Notes: generated by a model from the sequence alone, not told the origin. A stretch of DNA of 64,000 bases from Apricaphanius iberus (GCA_028564705.1 JAPXFQ010002758.1:1387501-1451500), one strand, 5' to 3'; positions 41,201-56,300 are shown, counted from the stretch's first letter. Numbers and translations: made by a program.

Positions 41201-44200
41201 AGAACCAATAGTCAATAGAACCCTTTTCACCGGAGTCGTAAAAAGTCTGAATCTGCCCCGTCTCAGGAGTGTCATGTCGCAGACACTTTTCTAAAAATAC
41301 GCAACAATCCTATTTTCTACGCAGTACGCCGCTGAAACATGTAAAGTTCGCCATTTTGGATAGGGGAAGGCAGGAAATCAGACACGAAAACAGAACGAAG
41401 CATCTAGAAATTTTCTAAATAAATAGAACGTGCTGCTTTGCGCGGTTGGTTTACTTACAAAAAAGTTCACAACCTGTGCAACCTATAGAGAAGTCAGAAC
41501 CTTGCGGGAGGGTCTCATTTGTGTTTCATCGTGGACAACGAACGGTTGATCATTGAAGTTGAGAAGCACTCAATCATGTTTGACCCCAGTCACACTTTTT
41601 ACAAAGACAACGTCAAGAAGGATAAAGCATGAAGTGGCGTATCTGCTGTTTTGGGGCAAGATGGTGAGTTTATGCTACTTAATAACGTGAATTTTTTTCT
41701 GACCCATTCTATATGCACCCATTTCAGTTATGCAAGCTAAAATAAATGGGTCTTGAAGTTTTAATAATTAATGTACAATGAACTTCCCAAAATAAATACT
41801 GCTTTGTCATTTCGTGCTCTCTCGTTGACAGCTGCTTCTCTGCGGCTATGCGCCTCATACGCCACCGGTGGAAAGGGCCAAGCAGCAGAATACGCGAGTG
41901 AAACCTGATGCTTACGCGTCCGGTGGAAAGGCTGAGTAACGCTGCTATTGCTACATCCATACAAGGCAAACATTCCAGCACTTACTGTCTTCGACCACCA
42001 CTCAACAATAGCCTGGAGTATTCAGACCATGACACATCCCATACAGACACATTACTCAGTTTTTATCTCTGATGATTCAGTGCTAAAAGACAGCTGGAGA
42101 TACAATTAACAGGAAATTATTTTGGAAAAAAAATCTATTTGTAAAGTGAAAAAATATTTTTTTTCCGTTTGAAATTTATATCATTGTTTAAAAAAGGAAG
42201 AAAACAAAATCTGAACAGATTTTAATCTTTCAGATGGGCTTTTATGATTTGTCTCCAGTTGGATTAATTCCCTCCTCAGGTGCCAGTTATGTGGGAACTA
42301 AAGATAAATATTTAGACAAGTCATACATACACTGAATTCACAGCAAATAGAAATGTCTTTTCTTTCTTTAAGCGTGTAACATCTGTTTGCTTCTGCTCTA
42401 CCTACCTCTGATAATGTATTTTCTCCCTTTAATCTATCTCCGCTGGCTAAGGCTTGCCCTAAATGTCAATTTTTAAGTTCAATCATTCTTTGCCTCCACA
42501 AATGTTTCCCTTCAAAGTTCAGTCAAAAATGCTGATTTTCTTCGCTTTCTGAGTTTGGGTGCTGGTATGAAAGATTGTTACTGTGAACACTTGATTGATT
42601 TCTTACTAAAATCCCACAAATAAGGGTAGCATTGTTGTTTGATCCTCAACCTCCAATGTGGAATCAATTGGAAAAAAAAATCAAATCCACACTTTTTTTC
42701 CCAGATTTCTCTGCTTGTTTCTTTGTGTTAGGTTATGAAAACCATGCCCGTGCTCTGCTGGTCTTTGTTAGACATTTTCTAACAGAAAGTGTAAGTGTAA
42801 ACATGCCTTATCGTTGGCAACAGGACAAAACTGTTACATTGTATAAAAAAAGATTTTAGACTTTATTTATTAGACATTATTTCATCTACTTTGTGATACA
42901 TTCTATTGTAAAAGTGAAACTATTTTAGTGATGTTTTGTTGTTGCTTTGGGAAGAAACGAAAACAAGAATTATCATGGTAAGACCAACAGAAAACCTGCT
43001 GAACTCCATCTGAGCTGAACAAATTTATCTTAATCTCATTTGAGCAAAAGCTCAGGCTCTGAACACAATATTTATCTTTTTTTTTTTTTAAAGCTATTTA
43101 GCTAAACCTATTAGTACAGTTTTGTGCCCCTGAATAGGAAAATTTCATTAAAGCTGAATCATGCGGTGCCCTTCAAAATAACATCTGCGCATACTGGAGG
43201 TAGAGAGAGCCAATCTGTTGGGTCGCAGCATGTTTGAGACTACATTTCTGTCATCTTGACAAGTGATTTTTCATTAGAACTGGGGCTGCACTAGCTAGCC
43301 TGATGCTTAAGCATGAAAGACAAAGGAGAAATGCAGCCTGCCCAGTCTTCGCTGAGGGCAAATGTTTGGGCCATCCAATAGGACAGCGCCATGCTAATGA
43401 ACATCCTTAGCTACTTTATTACTCTTTTATAAATCTACAAATATATAAGCGATCTTTTTTGTGAGCCACACACAAGCATCCGGCAGAGCTGATTACCTTT
43501 GGCGCTTTCAAGTAATGTCCGAAATATATGCTGAGTTCAATAATGTAGGACTTTTAAAACTTGTGACAAAAACACTGAAAACAATAACATAATCCATAAA
43601 ATTTTATTTAACTGTGGTTGATAAGCAAACTTTGATGCCAACTAAAGCCTAGATTACGCTTCTCATACTACAAATTTGCAATCACACGCAGACGTATTAA
43701 CGGAGACGTTTTCTGTTCATAGTACTCCGCTCTTCCACTCCACTCTCTATTATTTTTTAAGCGTTGCACGACCAGGCCAGCAGGGGGTCCTAGGTTTTCA
43801 TGGCGTCTCTGCCTACTATCACACAGAGCCGTTTCTGTTTTTTTCTAGGCTTGTGAACGCATTTCTTCCTCAACGAGCAATGAACGACAGAAAGTTAGTT
43901 TTGGTTAAACTGTAAAGCTTTTTACTTGAAGTGCGGATTACAGAATACTCTAGAAACACATGGAAACAAACACAGCAGCCGTTTTCTTTTGTTTTCCTAC
44001 ACCTCCTTTTGTTCAAAATCGGCAAAAGACCAGATTAGATAAATTATCCTTTTACTATAAAGCATATAGTGGCGAAAAACTGCATTAACTACCGATTACA
44101 GCGACTATAGAGCCCTGTTCTGGTGAAACCATCTCTGGCTGTTGTTGAAACTAACCAATCAGATGCATACACTATCTGTTGACGGATAGTTAAAAAATGG

Positions 44201-47200
44201 GCCTCTACTCCATGCGTCCTTGCGTAGGTGACAGTGATCCCTTGCGTTGACGGATAATGCCGTTGCGTCAATCTGTCTCCGTCAAAGTGGAGAAGCATGA
44301 AATAGGCTTTAATACGCCTGACTTATTTTATAATGAGTACAAAAAAAAAGACAGAGGCTATATTCTTTTAATAATTTTTTTTCTTCTTAAAATATCTCAG
44401 CATTGTTGTTTTTTTTTTCAGAACTAGAAATTTTGTTTAAAATGTCTTGAATGTCCGGTTGCAATTTATAATTTTGTAAATATTTAACCATTTTCCTTCT
44501 CTCAACAGTATATTTCAGGCAAGACTATATAATATGTTCCACTATCACTTCTTGAAGACAAGAAGATAAGGTTTTAAGAGATTGTAAAATACATTTTGTG
44601 TTGATGCTATAACTTTTTTGTCTGTGCTACAAAACCAACAACCTCTGTAGCACCAGTGTCATAAGCTGAAAAACATAACATAACATAACAGCCCTATTTG
44701 TTACATTCACGGCTAACTACATTACAGACACTTGACAGATTGAGTTAAGCAATGCATGAAAGCCAAAAAGCCACTGATGTGAATGTGATGCTCCCTGCTG
44801 TAGTAAATGAATGGAATCTACCAATCACAGATATTGTTATGGGGCTGACTAGTGGCTACATCATCGTAACAACTTCCTTGTCCAAACCAAATTGCGGTAC
44901 CAAATGTGCCGTGCTGTGTGCCATGTTGCAATAACAGAAAGGATGCCAGTAAAACAGTATGTTACTACTGCTCTACCACAAAAACGAGAATGGGTATGGT
45001 AAGCTGGATCTGTAATCATGAAAAAAACATTTCAGTTTTGTGCTACCGCCAAGGGGCAAACTCCGCCCGCAGAAAGTGAAGCCAACCAGGAAGTTCAACC
45101 ATCATCCCACGGGGTCTGGCTGCAAAAAGGAGCCAATTCCCATTGACTCCCATGTTAAAAAGGACAACTTTACAGCAAAAATAAACATGTTTACAGCCTG
45201 GTTAAGTTTTTTTTTTAGGTTAGATAGTTCAGGTTTACAGTCATGACAACTCTGAGGGGGGTGAATTTTTTGCTAACTCCTCCGTTTATTTGTAATTTAA
45301 TTTTGAAGTTATGAATAATACGGGGCGTGTTCTTTTGATTGACATGTTCGTCTAGGCTAACTCTGGTGGCTAATGGTGGCTAACTGTAGCTAATAGCTTG
45401 CATCATGGTCTGCTTTTTCCCCCGCTTTCTCTGGGAAGGCTTTCACAGCCTGGGACATAAAGACTTCAGCCATTTCCTGTTCCTGAACTCCACTATCAGT
45501 TGATTCTGCAGTTTTTATTCGGTTATGGATGTTAATCTGCACTTATTTGACAGAGATGGCCTGCTGTGGTATTGATTACAGTAACAAAACATCCAAGAAG
45601 TCTCTGCTTGGGGGGGGCTTTATACAGGCTAATGCTTTACCAGGAGTGGGGGGAGAATTTTTGTCTATCTATTTATTAGTGCAACTGAAATTATTCAGTT
45701 TTGGAGCTTCTTTGAAGATCCACCCTCTAAAAACGTCAACAAACGCAAGACAAATATGTTATTATTGAATTCTTCCTTAAAACTACGTTCCTTGTGGCTA
45801 TGCAAAAAAAACCCGCTCTTCTTCAGTTAAGACAACAAGGAAACACGTGTTTTTTTCAGTTGGCATGTGAGGGAGAAAAAGAAAGACACCACAAGAAAGA
45901 CAAAGGGAGAAAGAATGATTGAGTGGGGGCAGGAGGATGAGTGTTGGCATTTCCCATGAGAAAGTTATTCAGTCAGTTTGACAAAACACAAACAGACAAA
46001 CACAATCTACATGGATTTACCATTCACATCGTGTCACGTCAGACACAATCAAAAGCTCAAAGAAATAGTGAGGGTGAGAAACTGATAGATATATAAATAA
46101 AAACAGAGAGATGAGATTTTAGGGAATCATCCCATCAACAAACCCCAACAAAAGCTAACACACTGTCTCTGCATGGGGCAAAAATCTAAATCTCAGTGTC
46201 CTTCCTCCCATCCTGTTATTTTTTTCCCCCTCTCTTTGAGTCACAGGAGCTGGAGTTATATCCAGTTACACCACACAGCCCCCAACAACGCATGAGTCAT
46301 TACCTCGCTCGCAGGCCCAGGAGCTGCTTCTACATATCTCTGCCTCAGAGAGCCAGATGTTTGCACAAGGATGGAGATTCAGAGGGAGAGAAAATAATTT
46401 CTCTTATTTCCTCAACGGATATTAAGTGTTTGATTCTTGTTTCTGTTTCATTCTGTTTAAATAGTTTTGTGGGGTAAATATCTGGGTAAATATCATACAA
46501 GGGTGCAGATTCGGCTTTCTCATTCACTCTTTTATCCCAGATTTAAGATAGAATCCACTGAAATAAGTTACTCCATATTATGTTAGTTCAGGAGAAAAGC
46601 AGTTGAGGATAATCTGCTACTATATGTCATAGGATTTTTTCTAAAATCTTATTTTAATTGATTTTATCTGAGGTAGACATGGTGAACGTATTTATGTTAC
46701 CAGAGTAAAGTTGGAGTAAAAAACCTAAAACTATGCAATAATGAAAAAGAAGTAAATTACCATTAGCCTTTCCATAAACAAGCAGATAATGAACTTAAAA
46801 ATAAACAAAAGAGCCTTTGGAGCTACACATCTTTGAAACGAAATAGTACTACCATTTAGGAAATGATGACATGCCACCTGGAGATACCATAATAATGTTA
46901 ACCAAAAAGTATTTGAATACGCCAAATGGGTGTGTGATTTCTAATTAGCAAAAAAAATAAAAAATCCAGCCATGACATAAAAGAGAAAAAGTATGTAAAG
47001 ATCGGAGACTTCTCAACCAACAATATCTATCTGAAACACTTAAGGCCAGAGGGTTCCAGAACAAGTGGAATATTAATATAATAATAATAATAATAATAAT
47101 ACAATAATAATAAACTTTATTACATACTCAAAGGTTCATAAAAGAAACAAGACAGTACACACAATACAATAAATATATAAAAGACACACACAAAAAAATT

Positions 47201-50200
47201 ATAATAATAAACTTCAACAATTAAAAAATAATAATAAATAAAACCAATTTTAAAAACTTCAAAGGAGACAATATACTAATGCTTCCATTACTTGGACTTA
47301 TACCGTGTAGTGCTAAATTTGATGCTTGTCAAGGCCATAATTATGTAAATCTCTGAGTTGTTCAGCCGCTTAGTTTTTAAGGACACAACATAGTCAGATA
47401 TTAAATTATTTTATTGTATTTTTTTATGTCCTCTGACAGAGCAAAATACTAACATCTTTGGATCATGTTATTAAATGAAATCCATTTCCACTTTCCCAAA
47501 CTTTCCTTTGTCTCTCTGCTTATCACCAACAACGATTTACTTTTTACAGAATCTTTAGTTTGACCTCCATTCCAATCTTTTTTTCCCCTCCAAGCTGAAA
47601 GTAACTTTTTTGGACAAATGGCATGTTAGAATACTTGGTACAGATTAACTAAGAGCTTGTGTATCTGGAAAGACAGTGTCCTCACAGTAACGTTTTGACC
47701 ATTATTAGGTTCACCCTCAAAAGTAAAACGCGGATTGAAAATGTGTTGAAACGTGAGATTTTCTGCTGCATTCATTCATGACTAGAGCCAGCCATTAAAT
47801 AGTTTGCTAGAATATAAGATTGGGATTACACAGTTGTTTGGACAAAATTAGGTGCTGATGCCCCTAGTAACAAAAGGTACAGTATTCACAACTGAAGTAC
47901 CCATCACACAATTAACCTGAATTTAGCCTGATGTTTTGTTTCTTTACTAATGTTTTTTTTTTCACAGTCATTAGTAAATGTAAAAAAAAAAGTCATTTTA
48001 AGGTGGTAGGCAGCATGTAGGTTTTTTAGGTTTCCAAGATACTTATATCAGACAACATTTTTCCTAACTTTCTATCTCTCATTGAGCAAATCTCAATAGA
48101 AATCTATGCCTTATGAGCTCAATTTTGAGTTGAACAATTTGCTATCACTGGGCATCCTTCCACTAACTTCAGGATAATTTTACCAGAACTTCCCGATAGG
48201 CACTTGTCTCCGCTTCATCGGGCCAGGCTGACACAGATGCTTTCAGGGCCATTTCAGGAACCAACAGAATACATATGGGAGTACATACTCGGAAATGGCC
48301 TGATTGAGTCCCTGCGGCGGAGCTTGGGGTTACGTAGCGCTGACTGGTTGTAATTCTGAGTGAAATGAGCAGATGACTCAAAATAATCGGCTTTGAAAAC
48401 TTATATGAGTTGCTGGCGAAACGGTTTATGACAGAAAACGTAGCAACAATCCCAATTAGGAGGATCTATCATTGTTTCTGCCTTGTTTCGGCCAATAAAT
48501 GACCCCATCAGTGGAAACACACCTTTTAATTTATTTCGTTGTACTGTCGGTCTTTTCCAACATGTCATTTTTGTGTTAAGCATTAATGCCCAAGTTTGGT
48601 GGGTTCTCAGCTTTTTTTCCCTTTTTTAGACATGTAAATTAATAAAAAATATTTTGTTCAACAAGCCTTCATAGAATTGAAATAGAAAAAGCTGTAAAAA
48701 CCATATGTGTCCTTAAGAATTACTAGAATATTTTTTACAATGGGTATTAGTGAGCCCGAGCATCTCTTCTCTGCGTCAGGAACGCTGGGCTTCCTGTTAA
48801 TAATTGCTCAGCATTTACCGGAGGAAAGAAAATAAAAAAATCAGAGACAGAGATAAAGAGAAAGAGGTGGAGAGTCATCAGAGGAGAAGGAGGGACGACC
48901 CGAGTATGAGAGAGTGAGGGCTTGAAAAAGAGTGTGGTGGAGTTGCAGGTCAGTAGAAAAGTGAGAAAGTGAGAGCAGCAGCAGAGGAACCCTAAAAAGC
49001 ACACACAGAAAGATCACACTGACACATATAAACACGCACACTCATAAAGACAGAGAAGCAGGGAAAGGACCTAAAGTTGAGCAGACACACTTGTTCCCCT
49101 CTCACACAGTTTCACAGGCGGCAGCACCATGTTTTGGTGGGGAATCCCTGAGGCAGCATTTCTGCTGTCCGTGTACGCGAGTGTCGCTCTCGCCTACGAG
49201 GATGACATCCACATCAACTACGCTGACTACTATAATGAGATCCCAGATGGAGAAACAGCAGCACGTAAGTCAAAGACGTTAATCATCTAACTGATTAACT
49301 GTTAGATACATTTCCTTTTGTAATGGAGTTATTTATTACAACTGTATTTGATTATTAATTACTAGCTTGTTTCTGAGATGGGATAAGGAGTTTGATTTAC
49401 ACAATGATGTAAAAAAGAAAAAACTGCAGCAGTAAAGAGAAAAAAAGCAAATTAAATGGAACCATCACTATTAGAAAAATGTCAACAACTTTATTCTCTC
49501 AGTGGGCACTAACATCTAGGAAGCCTTAAACAGTAGGACAACTGAACAAGAAATATCGGTTTATACCATACTTTTGTGTGAAAAGAAAACTCAAAAGAGG
49601 CACCACAGTTTGTCAAGTTTCTATTGAGACTGTTTGCAGAGATGGAATTAAGGGTTTGTAAAACATCAGTTCCTTCACTGCAAAATTACTAAATAACTAT
49701 TATGTGTTTTCAAAATGATTAAAGACTCAATATCTGCACACATGTAGTCATACAATCTATAGTAGGCGGCAGGACAAGAGAGAAAAGAAAAAATTGACTA
49801 CATGTGTGAGTTCCTCTGCGTCAAGGAGGGCCTTCACAGCTTGCATTCATCATTTGTTTGTTTTTTCTAAATCTAGTAGGAGGTATAATTGCAGCACCAT
49901 CAGTTAACGGGCCGAAATCTGGGCATGCCGCCTGTAATGTGATAAAACGTGACAGAGAGCAAAAACAGGGGTGGGGGGTGCTCCACGAAAAAGACTGGGT
50001 GGTAACATACACAGACAAATTAGTAGAGGGGGTGGGGGGTGGGGGGGCTGAATGGGTCTGCGACGAAACACAGAATTCATAATGAGGTTGCTGGCGGAGG
50101 AACAAAAAAGGTCAAGCACGTGAGTGGCGAGTAGTTTGTTCGCAGGTGTGTCAGGACGAGGGGAGGTCATAGGTCGGAGGGAGACACGGATCACTTGTTC

Positions 50201-53200
50201 TGACCTGCTCAAAACTCCCAATCTATGAGAAGAATCTGATTTAAAAGGCAACATGAGAGAGGTCATGGTACAGTTCATTTTAACATGACTGACAGGCTGA
50301 AAAATGACGTTCAGCAGACAGGAAATGAGGGGTGTTGAGCTTAAAGGCGACGTTTTCCCAGGGTTCTCATCAATTGAAGCAAGAGACTCACTACGCATTT
50401 ACTAAAAGTTTAGAAAACAAACATTTTAATAGGTCAGTAACAAAAGCGTACGAGATTTTAGTGACAAACAAACCAGTTGTGTTGAAGACTTCATATTTTA
50501 AATTAGTATTACGTTTCAAAATAATTCTCTCATTGCAAAAAGTAAACTACTATCTGCACTACTGGATTAGTAAATTACAGGCACCATGCTGCATGAAGCC
50601 TAATCCTGTTTTCCTATAATAACCATAGACACTGAAAAAGCCCCAAAAAAGCAATGCAGCCCTGTATTAATGCCTCCCCACCCTAATCCCCCCAGAATAG
50701 GTCTGCAGGTATAAACAGAGCCTGCCAGACGTTTACCAGAACATGTGTGACATATTATGTATATATATATTCTTTTTCTCACTCTTTGTTGCTTTAACCT
50801 ATAGATTAGCTTTTTTCCCACCCGTTTATCCCATGTTTCCCAATGCTTGTATTATCTCGCTACTCCTCTAAAGCACATCCTCCCCACATTATATACCTCT
50901 CTATGTCTCACTCCGCATTTCACAGCAGAGAGCTGCGGGATAATCTCACAGGAAACACAGCAGGGGAAATGTTTCTGTTTCCTTTTTTGTCTTCCTCATT
51001 TGTTCCCCTCAGCATGTCACTCCACCTGCGGCCCTACGTCTGCCTCAGTTTTTACCAAATTAAAGTTTGTTTGTTTTTTCAAGTATTGAAGTATTTCATT
51101 CATTCTTTTGAAACCGTGTTAACAACACATACAAAAACAAGATATGACTCTTCATCTATGTGCAAGTGAGATGTTATGTATTTTGTGGGGGTAACTGTTA
51201 GTCACCATAGAGGTGGATGCAATAGAATGAGAATTGGTAAATCGAGATTGCAAAGTACTGCGAGTGATACTGTGATATAATGAGAGAAAACATCCTTGAA
51301 CGTTCACAGCATTTTGGGGTCGGTCAAACCTGTTGGACTATTCAAGCTGAACTTCCAACATCAGGGCATGCTATCATAGCACAGCAAATCAACTTGGGGT
51401 TGGTTAGACGCCTCCAAATGTACAAGTCGATATTCTGACTTCAGTGGGTGGTCTACACATTTCTATGAATCTGCATTTGAGGTCAGTTTTGCATCTCTGA
51501 CTCTCAAAGTCGAAATTCAGGAGGATGTCCTACCCATACTGAGTCTAAAATTAGGGTTACCCGGAAACCTGAAACTGTTCAATAAGAAATGATTATTTAA
51601 GAGAGTATTTAAGTTTATGTATTTAATTTAAATACACCGTTTAATATTCTGAGGATGATGAGGATGATATTGAGATCAACTATGCCAACAACTAATCTCT
51701 ACTGACAAGTGTGAGTAAAATGTTCTTTCCCTACATTCACTTGTCACCATTTCTCTCTGCAGCCACGCCGAGTTCCACCCCCTGCAACTCTCCAGACCTA
51801 ACAAAATGGGACAAAATCTTCTCCATGCTGGAGAACAGCCAGATGAGAGAGAACATGCTGCTTCAATATGTTGACGATATTGTCAAGGTGGAGAGGGGAA
51901 CTCTGCACGGTGAACTGCGAAGGTCGGTCTACTGATTGGGGTCATAGTTGCTTAACAAGGGGTTCTTTTTTTTAAGCAATAATCTCACATTAGCAGGAAT
52001 CAGCGTAATTGGTATAAAGAGTGATTGATTCAAGACAAAAGAGGTGGATTAAAGCTCTTCTGCTGAAAAATATGTAAATCTTTTCCACTCATCCTTTGAC
52101 AGGTTTATAGCTGAGTATGAAGGGTCCTGTGGGGCGGCGGTGGAGACAGCAACAAGACGAATGGCCTTGCAGCTGGAGGGCCATCTACGAGAGACTCTGG
52201 AGCACGTCAAGCTCGGCGATCTGACCTCTGATGTTGGGAACTCTGTTGGGAATTCCAACCACCTGGAGGCCCAGATACAGCAACTTCTCTCTGCATCAAG
52301 TATGCAAACATCCCGACTGGCCAAGCTGGAGAGCAGCTGCCTTAGTAGCAGAAATACAGGGCAAGGCTTTGGGATGAATGGCAAAAATGGATTCCAGCTC
52401 CAAGAGGTGACACCTCGGGAGGCTGCTTTGGACGGGGTGCTAGCTGCACTGCAAGCAGTGAAAGCTGAGTTGGACAAAGAGCTGAGGTCAACAAGACAAA
52501 GACACCTACCTGCAGGTAAGCCTTCCATCTTATTACCAGTTTGTCTACTCAGATGTGTAGTTTCCTTTAGTTTATGATCGTTTAATATCCAGCAGCCCCC
52601 AGGTATGTTTCTGTTTCTTTCTGTTGTGACACATTTAGGTAACACTACTTTAGCTAGGACACACTTCTGCCTTTAAAACTGCCCCAGAAACAGTTGTCTC
52701 AAACAACCTCTGCTGGGCCAAAAAAGTTTAGACTTTTCTTCTCTGGTAACTATCCTTGTAGTATCTTGTTTCTCACAAGTTTTCACTGAAAAAATAAAGC
52801 CAAGGATGATTTTGTCACATCCTCCATTGAAAAAAAAAAAACAGACTAAACTGCTTTACTCATGACATCCCCTTTTTAGAGTCCAGAAACGTTGGTCAGA
52901 CCAACACATACAGAGAAAAAGGAAGTGTGCTCGTCACCCAGTCGCCACATAAACCACACCAATACAACCTGAGAAAGTAGAACCAGATGTAAACCAACAT
53001 GGACTCTTACCCACACACGCACACACATGTTGGGTTTCTATGTCTTGTGGGGACTTCTCATTGACATAATGTTTTCCGTAGCGCCTTACCCTAACCTTAA
53101 CCATCAAAAATTAATGCCTAACCCTGACCCTTACCCCAACCTAACCATAACCTAAGTGTAACCCTGACACTAAAACCAATTTTTAAGCCTCAAAAATTGC

Positions 53201-53313
53201 TTCAAACTTGTGGGGACCGGGATTTTGGTCCCCAAAAGGGAGGTCGGTCCCCACTTGGATAGTAAACTTCCAATTTTTGGTCCCCACAAAGATAGTAATA
53301 CCAGGTCCACACC

Positions 53314-53358
<45 letters not shown>

Positions 53359-56300
53359 AAATGCTTTTTTTCCCTCACTTCTACTTTCAGAGTAGCAGAA
53401 ACCTGAGACCAACAGAACATCAATATTTAGGATATCCTGTTTTAGCTGGGTGGGAGTGTGAAAGTTGACTGGAGTGACAAAAAGAGTTGGAGGAGGAAGG
53501 ACCCAGAGAAAGGGCAAAGAAAATATTTATTTTCTAAATCATGAGTAATGGAAAAAAAACAATTTCAATGGAAGAGCCCAGAAGATTTTAAAATATCACT
53601 ATACTTTGAATATTGTTATTTGAAAGACAATTTAGTAATTTATATAGTAAATTGAGTAACACATTCAGTTCAATTCAGTTTATTTATATAGCGCCACTTC
53701 ACAACAGATGTCATCTCAGGGCACTTTTCAAGAAAAGTCATTTCAACACAATTACACAAACATTCCAAGCAGTTAAACTAAAACTGGGAGGTGGTTCTAC
53801 AGGAGAGGAGCCTGAACTTCCTCCCATTCTACTTTTAAAAATCCTAGGAACTACCAGTAGACCTGCAGTCTGGTAGCAAAGTGCTCTGTTAGGAACATAT
53901 GGAAATATCAGATCTGTAATCAGGTCTGTAATTAGCTAAGTAATCTTGATTGAGGGAGGGTTTCTTAAGTAAAGGTTTAATTACAACAACCTTAAATTCC
54001 TGTGGTATGTATCCATTTATTAAGGATAGATTCATTGTATCTATAATAAGACCAGTAACCAGTAGGAAGACTTCCTTAAATAATTTCGTTGGGATTGGGT
54101 CTAACATACAAGGTGAAGGTTTAGATGAAGCTAATATTTGTGATAATTCTGGATTGTAAATGGAATCATAAGAGTACAGACACAAACATGGTTCTACAGT
54201 TTTCTCCAATACTCCATCATTTAGGAAGTCATTATGTTTGGGAGATCCAGTGATTTTATTTTTAATAGAAATTATTTATGAAGAATCTCATAAAGTCATA
54301 CATGGAATATTAAGTCATGAAAAATGGAAGATATCAATAGAAGATGTCCATAATAATGCACCATCATGATGTAAAAATGGACAGAAAAATTCAAATCAGG
54401 GACTCATTTGCCATGGTAACTCTGTTGCCTGAGTGATACAGTAAATGTATGTCTCCTACCACCTACGAATGCTGAGATGAGTTTGAAAATTTCACTTAAA
54501 ACTAAGCTGGAAACATAAACATCTGTCTTGAACTTCTGGAGAACGCATGTTGCGACTATGTGGAGTTTGAAAGTTGTGCACTCCCGATTACCCCCTCAGG
54601 CCAAACGCGTAACTGCAGCCTCAATTGTAAGCTCGTACATGAGGCGCGCACTAATGATCAGAAACAACAGCTGAGTCAATTGCAGATCAAAGTCGCAGAT
54701 TTTCTGACAAGCCAAAGCAACTTTATTTGTATATTGTACATTTTCAACTAGAAGGCAGTTCAAGTTGCTCAACATCGTTACAGTAAAACAGGAGCAAAAA
54801 GGTAAGAAACCCATAAGAGACACATAACATATGACACGTTAAAACATGACAGCTATTATTTATTATTAATCACTTACTCAATGGGAGCTCTAAACAAATC
54901 AGTTTTTAGTTTTGATTTAAATAAACTCTGTGTTTCAGCAGCTTTGCAATGGTCTTGGAGTTTGTTCCAGATAAGGGGAGCATAGAAACTGAAAGCTGCT
55001 TCTCCTTGTTTGGTTTTAATGCTGGGGGTGATTGGTAAACTGAGTTTGAAGACCTGAGTGGTCTAGAGAGTGTTACAGTGAAAACAGGCTGACACTACTT
55101 GAAGACTGTCGGAGATTGAATTTGGTCGTAAGAGTAGTCAATAAGCCATCGAAGGGCACATCACACTAGGCGGACACAGACCTGCGCATCATGCTCAGTG
55201 ACTTTTGTCACAACTCTATTCACGACCAAAGATTTGTCTACAATGGCCGAAACACACACAGCATGAACAGAGATTTACAAAGGCACCAGCTCTCCTGTAC
55301 AGAAAGATGGATATACTAGTTACGATGGTGTTCCTCAAGGTTCTGCTTTTGAGTCCAATTCTGTTTACCATATTCTTGATTGTTGGACTAGATGGCGCCA
55401 GTGTAAACAATACGCTGTTTGTCTCTCACTATATGTTTTCCATGTTTTCATTCTTTGTTTCTACATTTCCTTCCTGCAATTAACGCCTTATTAACATACA
55501 ATCACTCTACTATTTTGGATTTATTTTGGTGGTGTTCTTTACTTCATCTATCCTCCAACACCAGCATATGGTCTCCTGCTCCTTCGAGCACCCCCTTACC
55601 TGTCTTGAATCCCATGTTGTTTGTATAGTCGTCAGACCTTTAGTGAGGTCCCAGGCTCTTCTCCCCTGTTCTCGAAACATACCAAATTAACCTCTATTGT
55701 CTCTTATTGTGAAGTTGAAATCTTGATTCATGCTTTTGCGTCATCTCGTTTTGCCTACTGTAATGCCATCTGCCCTTGTCTAAATAAGGCCTCCCTAGTT
55801 GGGTTGCAATCTGGTCAAAATGTTGCGGCCATGCTGTTAATAAGACTTACAAAATGTTGCAACATTACTCAATTACTAAAACAGGGTCCAATTTAAGCCC
55901 CTGGTTTTAACAGTGAGAGCTCTGCATGTTTAGACACCAGTGTATATCGCTGGTCTTTTAAAACCTTACAACTCTATTAGGGTACTGAGGTCTGGTGACC
56001 AGGATCTACTTAACGAGGATGAAAACTAAAGGCCGGCTATCTTCTTAAAACTGTTGTTGTTTAATTGTGTGTCCTGTAATTTTGCATGCTATTCTATCTG
56101 CAAAGCACTTTGATCTCATACAAGATTCAATTTAAGGTACTTCCTTTCATTTTTAAATCTCTGAAAGGGTTTACACCCCTCACCTGTCTGACCTGCCTTC
56201 CTTCCAACATTCTCACTGACTGCTTTGGTCAACTGGTCAGTTACTGTCAACTGTCCACAAAGTGTGTTATAAATCGCGTGGTGAAAGGGATTTCAAGGTC

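Noticed and set aside
49904..50398. 164-codon minus-strand open frame
   Set aside because: It runs antisense through G-rich runs of ptx3 intron 1, which remove stops and create proline runs; nothing suggests a protein.
52049..52645. 198-codon minus-strand open frame
   Set aside because: Antisense shadow of ptx3 exon 3.
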